Shown piece by piece: positions 37,441 to 47,989 of a stretch of 64,000 nt of DNA. The notes under the pieces were generated by a model. The model saw only the letters and a list, made by a program, of their open reading frames with translations, did not search any database and had not been told where the DNA came from. Position 1 is the stretch's first letter, and every line of letters starts with the position of its first letter. Source of the stretch: Zanthoxylum bungeanum (Eukaryota > Streptophyta > Magnoliopsida > Sapindales > Rutaceae). The stretch lies in assembly GCA_019454045.1 (NCBI GenBank), contig SKCR01021385.1, forward strand, positions 27,776 to 91,775, given 5' to 3'. The position numbers and the translations under genes were made by a program.

Positions 37441-38100
37441 CCAGGGACATACTCGATGCATAGGATCCGTAAGAAGCATAGCACGGGGAGGGATGATACC
37501 CCTGTGACGATTGCTTGCTCCAGTGTTACCGAACACTCTCTGATCCTCACTTACCCGATGTAATGGATCCGTGGGAAAGCATAGCACGGGGGATAGTGAT
37601 GCCCCCGTGACGATTGCTGGCTCCAGTGATGCCGGGCCTAAGGAGGAATGTGCCCTTAGTATCCCGGACACTCTTTGATCCATTCATCACCTCGGATCCG
37701 CGAGAGATGCAGCACGGGGATGAGTGGTGCCCCTGTAGCGTGTGCCTACTCCAGCGTGGTAAGGAGGAGCCCTCATATGATACACAGGCTCCCCAGTGAA
37801 CCGACGTGTAGAGGATGTGCCCTTACCAATCAAACGCTCTATTTGATCCGAATCCTGGTTCGCCGGGACACTGAATTGAAAGATTCAGAATTGTGTTTTG
37901 GAGGCCTCTTGCAGGACGCTGTTTTGAGGCATCCGTGCTGTTGTTTACATTTGTAAAAAGTTTTCTTTTGGGACAAGTGCCGAGTCACCCCCCACCTTTT
38001 TGGTCTTGTTTTTCAAAGTTTTGATTTTGTTTTTCGCTGGTCTGGCAATGGGACGCCCGTGCCAGATTCGGTAGGGCTTCACAAGGTTGATTCAATTCCC
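37441..38100 (+). other. Non-coding region with CATAGCACGGGG-type repeats
   Basis: Two loose copies of a GGATCCGT-(G/A)AGAAGCATAGCACGGGG-like segment at 37464 and 37566, plus a shorter one near 37695. Part of the internal region of the gag-only element. No coding evidence. Confidence 0.5.
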
Positions 38101-38129
38101 TTCTGAGCAAGTCCCAAAGATTACCTGGC

Positions 38130-38580
38130 ACAGGGCTGGATTCGTTCCGCCGAGGCCACTTGTTTATTCAGCTCGGGGCTGGATTCGTTCCGCCGAGGCC
38201 ACTTGTTTATTCAGCTCGGGGCTGGATTCGTTCCGCCGATGCCACTTGTTTATTCAGCTCGGGGCTGGATTCGTTCCGCCTATGCCACTTGTTTATTCGG
38301 CTCGGGGCTGGATTCGTTCCGCCGATGCCACTTGTTTATTCGGCTCGGGGCTGGATTCGTTCCGCCAAGGTCACTTGGTTTCTCTCAGCTCGGGGTCGGG
38401 TTACGTCCCACTGAGTCCGTCCCTTTTTGGTCTGGGTACGTAATATCCCCCCAGGGCCAAGCGTTCATCTCAGCTCGGGGTCGGGTCGTGTCCCACCGAG
38501 TCCGTCCTTTTGGTCTGGGGACGTAACATTTCCCCCGGAGCCAAGTGTTCATTTCAGCTCGGGGTCGGGTTACGTCCCAC
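38130..38580 (+). repeat. 43-bp tandem array and further 84-bp units
   Basis: Six units of CTCGGGGCTGGATTCGTTCC plus CGCCGAGGCCACTTGTTTATTC-type sequence recur every 43 bp from about 38130 to 38375. Three longer units resembling the 81-bp array follow at about 38390, 38474 and 38558. The CTCGG...CCGAG pairing seen in the first array is kept in several units. All lie upstream of the polypurine tract. Confidence 0.88.
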
Positions 38581-38796
38581 CGAGTCGGCCGTCGTCAGCA
38601 TAAGGGCAAAGCATTGTCTCCACGGGTAGATATCGGGATCCTCGTTGACTGAGCACATGAGGGTGGCAGGAAGGACCAGATTTGCAGCCAAGACATTTTT
38701 CTTTGCGATTCCTGGAGTGACCACCGACGGATTCATCGGCACACCATCTTTTTTATAGTTCCCGGCATCAACTCGCAAACTCGTTGTTACCGAGAA

Positions 38797-39584
38797 CTAG
38801 GGGACAGATGTTGATGGTGTTTTTAGGCACTATGGTATTTAAGACAGCACGACAGGGGCAAAAGGGTAATTTTCTCCTTGGTCAAAGATCATTAATACCG
38901 ACCCGACCACATGAGTGAGTGGCCGAGAACTTTATGATCCGATAACCGACCACTTTGGTTCGGATGACCGAGCACTATCAGATCGGTAGCAGCATTCTCA
39001 GCACAAATGACCATCATGACCGACCACATGAAGACCGAGCATAGGGCAAGACATGAACGGGAAAATAAGGCATTATATCCATATGAGATAAGATAATAAG
39101 TTATCCTACTGTCATGGGGTAAACTAGTAAGTCAATGTCCTAATATGATAAAGGAAGTAAAAGTAGTTTTGACTAGGAATCCTTATGGGAAAAAGGAATA
39201 GTTTCAACTAGGAAACTCTTGTACAAATAGGAATATGATTTCTGTATTATTATAAATAGAAGGGTAGAGCATGTGTAAAGGAGCATCTAAAAATCATCAC
39301 AAGAGTAAGAGATTAGTGTCATAGAGCTCTGATTTGTAAAAGCAAAGAGGAGATCTGAGGAGTGAATTTGAGTAATAAAAAGTATCATCTTGTTTGTGCC
39401 CGTGGACGTAGGTCGGATCCAAATCCACCGAACCACGTTAAATCTCCTTGTTGATTGGTGTATTTATTTGTTTTCGCTAAGTTTGCCTTTGGTCCCCCAT
39501 AACCAAACAAATTCACTATTGAAGGAGGATTTCCTTGGGAGTGATATTCCCATATTGCCCTGAGACCAAAATCCACCGTCAACA
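38797..39584 (+). repeat. Polypurine tract and 3' LTR of the gag-only element
   Basis: CTAGGGGACAGA ends at 38808, then TGTTGATGGTG begins the 776-bp LTR, which ends GTCAACA at 39584. The TSD GGATT follows. Confidence 0.93.
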
Positions 39585-39819
39585 GGATTTAACTACAATG
39601 TAATGCTGTATCTACATTTTTTCCCTTTTTTTTGGTTACAAGTCGTTACCCTCAAGTTTATCTGAGGTGTCAAAGCATTCCTAATAAGTTCCGATCAAGA
39701 AGAAAAGAAAAAAAAAACACACAAAAAAACAAAAGAAAAAAAAAGTCTTTGTAAACTTCAAAATTTTCGAACATGGAGTGTTAGGCAAATCATTGTAACC
39801 AATAACGTTGTATAATTAT

Positions 39820-40180
39820 TGTTGACGGTTGTTTTTCATTCTAAGGGTAATATAGGAAATTACCTCTCGAATAATCCTCACTCGTCAATAAATTTGTTTG
39901 ATTACTTGGGAATCAAAACAACATTAGCAAGCAAACAGAATAAACACAGAGTCTACGTGGTTCGATGGAGAGTGTCTCCTACCTACATCCACGAGAGAAT
40001 GAGAATATTTTATTATTACTTGGGGTCAAGACCGACTCGAGATATGAATGGGGAAATAAACTCACAAACTAATTAAACACAACAGGTCTTACACAAGCCC
40101 GGTGTGATTATCTCAACTGATCGGGTAACTGACCAGGTTTCTCTCTCCATCTCTAGTTCTTAACTTCTTGCTTCTACAAG
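39820..40180 (-). repeat. Older Gypsy LTR, first half (minus orientation)
   Basis: On the plus strand it starts TGTTGACGGTTG. Read on the minus strand it resembles the 3' part of the gag-only element's LTR (GTGGATGTAGGT, CGAACCACGT, ending CCGTCAACA). The hAT transposon interrupts it at 40181; it continues at 54014. The gap 39590-39819 holds A-rich low-complexity sequence and nothing else. Confidence 0.7.
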
Positions 40181-40363
40181 TAGGAGTGTGCATTAATCGA
40201 TTTTAACCGATTAACCGAACCGTTCCGACCCATTTTTTTTATTACGGTTCGGTTATTGTGATTAAATCGGTTATTGCGGTTAAAATTTTTAACTTTTTCG
40301 GTTATTCAGTTCGGTTACGGTTATGAGATTCGTATAACCGAACCGACCGATTAACCGAAATTA

Positions 40364-40366
<3 letters not shown>

Positions 40367-40437
<71 letters not shown>

Positions 40438-40442
40438 TATAT
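40367..40442. repeat. (TA)n microsatellite
   Basis: About 32 uninterrupted TA dinucleotides, then a one-base phase change and six more. It lies in the 5' subterminal region of the hAT element. Confidence 0.98.
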
Positions 40443-40986
40443 GTTTCAAAACCCTAAATCAAAATTAATGCTTCAAAACCCTAATTTCCACCCACATACC
40501 CACTCCAACCGCCGACTCACAAAATTCCAAAATCCCAAAATCACAAAACCTTCGCATCTTGAGAGTAACTAGTAACCACCTAAAGGTGCAGCATCATTTC
40601 TTTTGTTTAACAACTTTGATTTTTCTCATTCTAAGGCTCCAGCTGCCGACAACTTTGATTAGGTGAGGTACTTACATCTTTGATTTGATTCGGTTTCTTT
40701 TTATTGTTCTTCGTCTTCTCCGATTGCTCATTGATGTATTATGTATATTTGATTTGTGTTTCCTTTGATGCTTTTTGTGTTCTCAATGAGGGTTCTAAGA
40801 ACATGCTTCCCCAAATTATCGAAATTCCCCAAAATCTAGGGTTTACTTAGTTCTGAAAATCCTCGCAGGTTAAAAGCTTCTCTCTTTTCCCTCGCGCTAC
40901 TTTTACCACTAGGGTTTAAGATTATCTCCTTATATTTTTAAAAAATATTAGCTTTTTTCCTCTTTCAATTACTAATTGCATGCAAG

Positions 40987-41043
40987 CAGTGGCGGAGCCA
41001 CTTAGGGTCGAGTGGGGGCAGTTGCCCCCACTGGACCTACAAG

Positions 41044-41074
<31 letters not shown>

Positions 41075-41909
41075 TATATGTATATATATTAATATTATAA
41101 AATATAAATAATTAAAAATACCCTTAAATATATTATTTATTAATTTTTTGAGTTGTATTTTTTAATATAATATGTAGGCCCAAGCCCAAATTAATTAAAA
41201 AAATTCCAATACACTTTTGTATCAATCTTATTTCTTAAACATATCTAAAATAATTATATTTATTTATATGTGTATAGATATTTGATTATTTTTCATTTTA
41301 AATCCAATCATTTATGTGTTTTTCCATTTGCAAAAGAATAGAGATTCCATTACATTTAAATAAAAATAAAAATAAAAATAACTATGTTTATACTTAGGTT
41401 TGGTTATTGATCTTCTAATTTATTGATATATTTGTAGTGATTCTTTTACTAAATCACATCGTGTATAGTTGTTATGTAAAAATATTCACATATTAATATA
41501 AATATAATTATTTTGTATATTTATTTTTTATTTATAGTTGTTCAAAGCACTAATGTTGCGTTTTAGTACCAGACTTTTAATAATTTAATTAAAAAATGAT
41601 TAAATCTATAATAAATTAGCGGAAATTTAGTATATAATATACTACATTAACTTAAAATACATAATTTTAAAAATAAATTCTTACTTAAATTTTTAGGGTA
41701 GATTGATTTTTTTTAGAAATTATGGATAAAAATATAATTCTGAAAATTTTGGGTTAATTTATAAGTTTAGAAACTAATGGCTATTTCATAATTTTCAAAA
41801 ATATAGAGATCATCTTGTAATTTCAAAAATATGTATGAAATCATTATATATTATTTCGGTTAGAAAATTTTTTTGCCCCCACTGACTGAAATTTCTGGAT
41901 ACGCCACTG
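40987..41909. mobile_element. Non-autonomous Tip100-like hAT element (923 bp)
   Basis: Ends CAGTGGCGGAGCCA and (reverse complement) CAGTGGCGTATCCA, flanked by a perfect 8-bp TSD CATGCAAG (40979-40986 and 41910-41917). GTTGCCCCCACTG near the left end and TTGCCCCCACTG near the right extend the inverted repeat. The interior is AT-rich with a T27 run and has no transposase. The 8-bp TSD and CAG-GGCGGA-type ends place it in hAT, near Tip100. Confidence 0.9.
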
Positions 41910-42267
41910 CATGCAAGAATAATCAATTTTTTTCCCTCTACCACCTGGTCTGAGATTTGATTCTTCAGTTCTGAAAACCTACACAAGAAGTCATGAAATC
42001 CCTGTCTGCCAAATACTATAAGGTTTGACAAGCTGCCCAATTCAAATTAAAGTTCACTAAGCAAGTTTAGGGAATTTCTGGGTTATTGAGAGAGAAATCT
42101 TTTATTTATGGCTATCCAACATAATGGATGAGGATGTAGTTTTTAAATGGCAATAACTTGGGTCTTGTTTTCTTGTCCTAAACTAGCGCTATAACGTGAA
42201 GTTTTAGACAACTATTTATTAATGGCATCTTAGGCTTCCTTTTCTGTTTCAGATTGGAGGACCACCC

Positions 42268-43044
42268 ATGGAAATAAACCAAGGTGAAGCAAATGAAATT
42301 GGACAACCTGCAGATGAAACTTCTCATCCAAACCATAGTCAAAATCCAATTATGCAAGAGTCTTCATCTATTCCAGATACTTTGATTTTGAGGCCCCCAA
42401 AGATGATGAAGAAAAGCAAGAGACGATATGTAGTTTAGGATCACTTCACAAAGCCTGAAAGTGGTGATGAAAATCCTATAAATAAGTGCAATTACTGTCA
42501 TCGTGAATTTTATAGTGGTTCAAAAACTAATGGTACATCATCTCTCAAATATCATCTTAGTATTTGCAAGAAATATTTAGCCACAAAGCCTGCAGACCCT
42601 AAACAATCCATTATTAGTATTCATGTTGACTCTAAAAGTCAAGAAGTTATCTCTTTAACTAATTGGAAGTTTGATCAGAATGCAATTAGGTTGGCTTTGA
42701 TGAAAATGTTAACCATTGATGAACTGCCATTTAAATTCGTAGAGGGTGATGGGTTTAGGCATTTCATGAGTGTTGCATGCCCACACTTTCATATTAATTC
42801 TATGTGGACTTATGCTAGAGATTTTTCAAATTTTTTCTTGATGAGAAGAAATGCTATAAATCTGAGATAAAGAGATGTGCAAAAAGAATTTGTCTAACTA
42901 CTCATACTTGGACTTCAATACAAATGGACAATTATACGTGTCTCGCCGCACATTATATTGATGAGAACTGGAAATTGAACAAAATATTTTTGAGTTTTTG
43001 TTCAATTTCTAGTCATAAATGGGAGGCAATTGGTAGGGCCAGAG
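42268..43044 (+). pseudogene. hAT transposase, N-terminal part with BED zinc finger
   Basis: ATG at 42268 follows a splice-acceptor-like TTTCTGTTTCAG. A BED-type finger is seen at about residues 57-95 (NKCNYCHREFY ... YHLSICKKY, a C-X2-C...H-X4-C pattern). TAG at 42436-42438 replaces the Trp just before it. The frame continues through FVEGDGFRHFM and TYARDFSNFF, then shifts near 42835. TTHTWTSIQMDNY and SSHKWEAIGRARET are readable up to the insertion at 43045. BED fingers bind transposon ends in active relatives. Confidence 0.88.
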
Positions 43045-43049
43045 AGACA

Positions 43050-45453
43050 TGTATGGGTTTTATTGCGGATATCCGGTAACGCAGCGGAACAGTGGAAAAT
43101 CAGAATTTTCCGATTTCAAAAATTTTTCTCGGATTAATAAAATAAACTTATTTATTTTATTATCCAATAATCAAATTATGAAATAAAATATTATAAATCA
43201 AATTTATGTGAATTTACCGAATTACCCTTAAACATAACATTTTGTTTATTTTAATCCGAAATTGTTCAAAATAATTTTGAATGATTCTAAATCATTTCTA
43301 GGATGATTTTAACATGTCCCAAATGTCAAAGTATAATTTGCAACAAAAAAACCCAAAAAACTTAGCCAAGGCCGAGAGCCTACAAGGGTTGGATAATTGT
43401 GCATTTTGCACTTCCAATATTCAAAACACATTAAGCCAAAATCCAATCAACCCAATATTTTACATGCATCATATACACATCCAAATACACCATATAAATG
43501 AAAAGCCCCAAATTTGGAAGTGGTCTTAAACCCTAATTTTTCAATTTCTTCAAATTGGACAAATTAGACCAAATTAACAAAATCCAATACTTCAATCATG
43601 TTTCTTCCATTCAAATCAAGTATCAACGCAATGAAATAACTATAGATCAAATTTAGGTCATTTAAGAGTGAGTCAACAACTCTAGATTAGCAACAAGTTT
43701 CTCAAACTTTCAAAAGTATGCTTATTAACGCATTAGAAACATCTTTTGAATTTTATACATACATAACCTTATCAACAAACTTCCATCAAACAAAAACACC
43801 AAGAATAAAGAAAATAATAACAAGAAAACATCATAGCATATAGCCTAGAACAAAAGAAACATTTTTCTCTCTAATAGTAAGTTGAAGAAACTTACTAAAA
43901 TTCCAAGTTTTGCTTGTTTTTCTTTATATTTCTCTCTAGCTTCTTTTGTTTCTTCAATGGAGTTTTTGTATAAAGTGTATTATGTTAGTAAACCCTAAAT
44001 GAAACAAAACAATATATATTTGCCAAATAAAGCCCTTGGCCGAATTTTGCTAGTAAAAAATATCTAGATATTTTTGCTTTTATTTCATTTAATTAGCTTT
44101 ACAACTTGTTAACTTTAATCATCAAACCATTTAATGAATTAAAGTTAGTCAAAAATTGCAACTCAAGCCATTAATAAAATATCATAACTTTAAGATATTT
44201 ATGTTTTAATTATTAATTAAACATTTAATAATTAATTAATTAAATACAAATATATTAAATATATGTATTATATTTACAATAAATATCAAATACATATATA
44301 TATATATACATTTTTATAATATTAGTCAAATATCTCAATTTGACAATTAATTAATTTGTATTTGAATTAATCAAGCATTAAATGCAAATACATAAAAATT
44401 AAGGAAATGACTATCGGGTCTCTTCACATGTATTTTGCGTTTAACCTTTAAATGACTTTATAAATAATCAACATTATTTATAATTGTTGCCCTAGTTCTC
44501 TACGAGTATATTTCATTAGTGAGACTCTCTAGATTCAGGCATATCCGTCACGAAATCCAATTTCGTGTCCATAATTTATCCACCTGTAAATTATGACGAT
44601 CACAGATAAACTCGCTGAATCATACAGGTCGAGGTCATGGCAAATGTATAATTCCTCCGTCACAGGTATCCAGATAAATCCCAGAGATATAGATGTAAAC
44701 TTCAAATCTCTATAGGGATTATCCAGTCGACTATTCTATTAGCAATCTCAAAAAGAACATTTAGAACTAACTTCTAAATTGTACCACGGGAGTTTTTATC
44801 TGATTGATAATCATATGGACTACCTATGCTATGATACACAGAACTGACAGATCCTATCTCGATACACACATGACACCCTGAGGATCTATCTACACCCAAC
44901 GAACAGGCGGAGGTCTGATCTTAATAGATCGGTGACGTGACTGCCATCTAAGTGTAGAAGATGTCTCATGTGCCCACAATGGCATCTCAAGTCTAAGAAT
45001 CACAAGTGCTACTCAACCCGATAAGATTCTTATTGACGTTGGTGTATCATCCATTAAGAATCTTCGGTGAGTCATTCAGTGTTTATCCGCTATAAACACC
45101 TACATGTCTATACTAGTCTCCAAGACTTATGATTCATTGAGAAACCATTGGAATCATATATTCCATTATACGACATGTACCGGTCTCAACAGGTTTACTT
45201 TACTAACCAAGTAGTGTAAACATTGACCAGGAACTGTCTGAGAATGACAACGTCATGATACTACTCAATGTCAGTTGCGACGTTTTTGCAACAGCACCAT
45301 GACTAGTCATTCTAAGGTAATTACGTCTTTACAATATTAAAAGATATATTATATTATAGAAACTGCATATATTATTCAAAATAATAACGTTTTACAGAAG
45401 TATTCATAAAGAAATACAACCGGGAATCGGTGCTCTGAGCACCAACCCCAACA
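43050..45453 (-). mobile_element. Copia solo LTR (2,404 bp) inside the transposase gene
   Basis: Minus-strand start TGTTGGGGTTGGTGCTC at 45453 and end ...AAAACCCATACA at 43050, with a perfect TSD AGACA (43045-43049 and 45454-45458). It is related to the large LTRs at 1576-8827 and 12790-15565: shared starts, and a shared 44450-44700 segment in reverse. Its first bases contain a perfect inverted repeat, GGTGCTC-T-GAGCACC (45429-45443). Removing it with one TSD copy restores the hAT reading frame. Confidence 0.93.
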
Positions 45454-45667
45454 AGACATGCTTATCTGCTTGGGAAATTGATGGGGTAATGATTGTGACA
45501 GTTGACAATGCAAGCTCTAATGATGTTGCTATATATTATTTGAGGATAAAAATGAGAACATGGCCAACCACTATTCTTCAAGCTAAGAATCTACATGTTA
45601 GATGTGTTGCACATATCTTGAATCTAGTTGTAACAGATGGTTTGAAAGAGGCTAGCAAGTCAGTTGA
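45454..45667 (+). pseudogene. hAT transposase, catalytic-core segment
   Basis: Reads CLSAWEIDGVMIVTVDNASS and NDVAIYYLRIKMRTW, then HVRCVAHILNLVVTDGL. These correspond to the hAT core, with the VDNASSND Asp motif and the CxxH-like CVAHILNL motif. The segment is open and ends at KSVD, where the tandem-repeat retroelement inserted. Joining across that element at one GTTGA copy keeps the frame. Confidence 0.9.
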
Positions 45668-46333
45668 TGTGGATGCTGGATTTCGGCCGAGGTCCACAAT
45701 CAGAATTTGTAGGTTGGGGGCATTAGCGATCCTGCAAGACAAAGGTAGAATGAGCGGGAGTAGACTACCCACCGGTGTGGTGGGTGCCGGGGGCACTCCG
45801 ACGCCCAAGTCAGTAGTATGAAATGAGTAGTAAATGCATAAAATGTGAAAGCAAGGCTTATTATTACCTTAACTTTCTTATAGTGGCCGTGAGGGCGATG
45901 ATATGTGTTTTGAAGAAGGGAATTCTCTGAGAACTTTTGTCTACGAACAGTAGCTAGTAAGCCATCGAGAAGCCTGTCTAGAACTTTGAATTATCTCCCC
46001 TTTTATAGATCTGAAAAGAGATTACTCTGTAGCTGTGATAAGTGCTGACCTCTCTGGCAGATGAGCCCACAACGTGCTTTGGATTCAACTTTCGGCGTGG
46101 AAGAATATTTGCATGTGTTTGTGTTTTTAGAAAAAGAGGAATAGTTAGTAACAATTGTTTTATGCTGTCTACTTATTTGGCTTTTCATTTGTAGAGTTAT
46201 GTACCGATGGAATAAAGTCTTTTGGGCTGGGTTCTTCCAATATGGTTTTTAAGGGCCAATATTTGTGGGCTTTTGGTATTGAATTTTGATGTGAAAAGAC
46301 AATTTTACCCCTGGCCCAAATTTGGCACGTACA
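45668..46333 (-). repeat. 3' LTR of the tandem-array element
   Basis: TG...CA on the plus strand, from TGTGGATGCTGG to GGCACGTACA, 666 bp. It has one extra G (AAAAAGAGGAATAG) compared with the 5' LTR. Confidence 0.95.
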
Positions 46334-46352
46334 GTTTGTCCCCTACTCTCTA
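46334..46352 (-). other. Polypurine tract of the tandem-array element
   Basis: Minus strand GAGAGTAGGGGACAAAC immediately before the 3' LTR. The AGGGGACA core is shared with the polypurine tract of the gag-only element at 38800, which may mean a related helper. Confidence 0.8.
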
Positions 46353-46399
46353 AGTCAAGAAGTCCTTGACTTGGAGAGTATTTCAATATATATCGAATA

Positions 46400-47925
46400 C
46401 AACAAGATGTATCTCGTACCAGTCAAGAATGTACTAGTTCATGTTTCATACGACAGAGTGAATTCAATGCATGGTTTATGAGTAGTCCAAGTCTTCAACT
46501 TGGCTTGACACAAGCCATGGGGAATGTCCCCAGTCGACTGAACCATAATACGGTTCAGGAGTATATTCCATACGATAAGTGTAAACTGGACAGAGGAAGT
46601 CCAGGTCTTCAACTTGACTCGGCATGATTCGTGGGGAATGTCCACAGTCGACTGAACCAGATGAAAGTTCAGGAAAATCTCTATACTGCCGGTCAAGGAC
46701 CAGGGGATCTAGACCAGATGAAGGTCATGTGCTGAACTTGACTCGTTATGAGCCATAGGGGATGTCCCCAGTCTACTGAATCAAATAAAGGCCAGGACAA
46801 TCTCCGTACTACTGGTCAAGGACCAGAAGAATCTTCAAATTTTTCTAGTCCAGATGAAGGTCATGTGATGAACTCGACTCTACATGAGTCCATGAGGGAT
46901 ATCCCCAGTCGACTGATCCGGACGAAGATCAGGATAATCAATTGACTCTATATGAGCCATATGGGATGTCAACGGTCGACTGATCCAGTTGAAGATCAGG
47001 ATAATCAATTGACTATATATGAGCCATGGGGGATGTCCCCAGTCGACTGATCCAGTTGATGATCAGGATAATCAATTGACTCTATATGAGCCATGAGGGA
47101 AGTCCCCAGTCGACTGATTCAGATGATGATCAGGATAATCCCCATACTACGGGTCAAAGGACCAGGGGAATTAACAATGTCGTCTGACCAGATGAAGGTT
47201 ATATATTGACTCTACTTGAGCCATGGGGAGTGTTCCCAGTCGACTGAACCAGACGAAGGTTCAGGATAATCTCCATACTACTAGTCATGGACCAGTAGAG
47301 TTTACAATGTCTTCTGGACCAGATGAAGGCCAGGTCTTCAACTTGACTCTACATGAGCCAACGGGGGATGTCCCCAGTCGACTGAACCAGATGAAGGTCA
47401 GGATAATCCCCATACTACGGGTCAAAAGACCAGGGGAATCTACAATGTCGTCTGACTCTACTTGAGCCATGAGGGATGTTCCCAGTCGACTGAACCAGAT
47501 GAAGGTCAGGATAATCAATTGACTCTTTATGAGCCATGTGGGATGTCCCCAGTCGACTGAACCAGATGAAGGTCAGGATAATCCCCATACTACGGGTCAA
47601 AGGACCAGGGGAATCTACAATGTCGTCTGACCAGATGAAGGCCAGGTCTTCAACTTGACTCTACATGAGCCAATGGGGGATGTCCCCAGTCGACTGAACC
47701 AGATGAAGGTCAGGATAATCAATTGACTCTTTATGAGCCATGGGGGATGTCCCCAGTCGACTGAACCAGATGAAGGTCAGGATAATCCCCATACTACGGG
47801 TCAAAGGACCAGGGGAATCTACAATGTCGTCTGACCAGATGAAGGCCAGGTCTTCAACTTGACTCTACATGAGCCAATGGGGGATGTCCCCAGTCGACTG
47901 AACCAGATGAAGGTCAGGATAATGG
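46400..47925 (-). repeat. Array 3: 67/137-bp higher-order repeat with CAGTCGACTG
   Basis: CAGTCGACTG, a perfect 10-bp palindrome, or a one-base variant marks 14 units. Examples are at 46531, 46906, 47040, 47107, 47375, 47483, 47550, 47687, 47754 and 47891. Late spacings alternate 67 and 137 bp, giving a repeat of about 204 bp. GGGG-atgt-CCCC beside it can form a hairpin. Older units near the 3' LTR are more diverged. Confidence 0.9.
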
Positions 47926-47989
47926 GTATATTGTCGAATGAGTTCATCAACAAGTTCCAAGATATAGGCTTGTAGATGTAGACTGCGAT

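Larger units (their letters stand above)
33468..39584 (+). mobile_element. Young gag-only Gypsy-type LTR retrotransposon (TR-GAG-like, 6.1 kb)
   Basis: Perfect TSD GGATT at 33463-33467 and 39585-39589. The LTRs of 777 and 776 bp differ by three substitutions and one indel. It has a primer site at 34247, one long gag-protease frame, tandem-repeat arrays and a polypurine tract at 38797-38808, but no reverse transcriptase, RNase H or integrase. This matches the described class of terminal-repeat elements carrying only GAG (TR-GAG). The few LTR differences imply a recent insertion, so relatives elsewhere must supply the enzymes. Confidence 0.93.

Noticed and set aside
36929..37507. 192-residue open frame as a protein-coding gene
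   Set aside because: It follows from the 81-bp repeat period; other frames over the same array are also open, and there is no homology.
46334..46352. Left-hand LTR as the 5' LTR (plus-strand element)
   Set aside because: The sequence after it has no TGG primer site but reads as a polypurine tract on the other strand; the tRNA-Lys site by the right LTR fixes the minus orientation.
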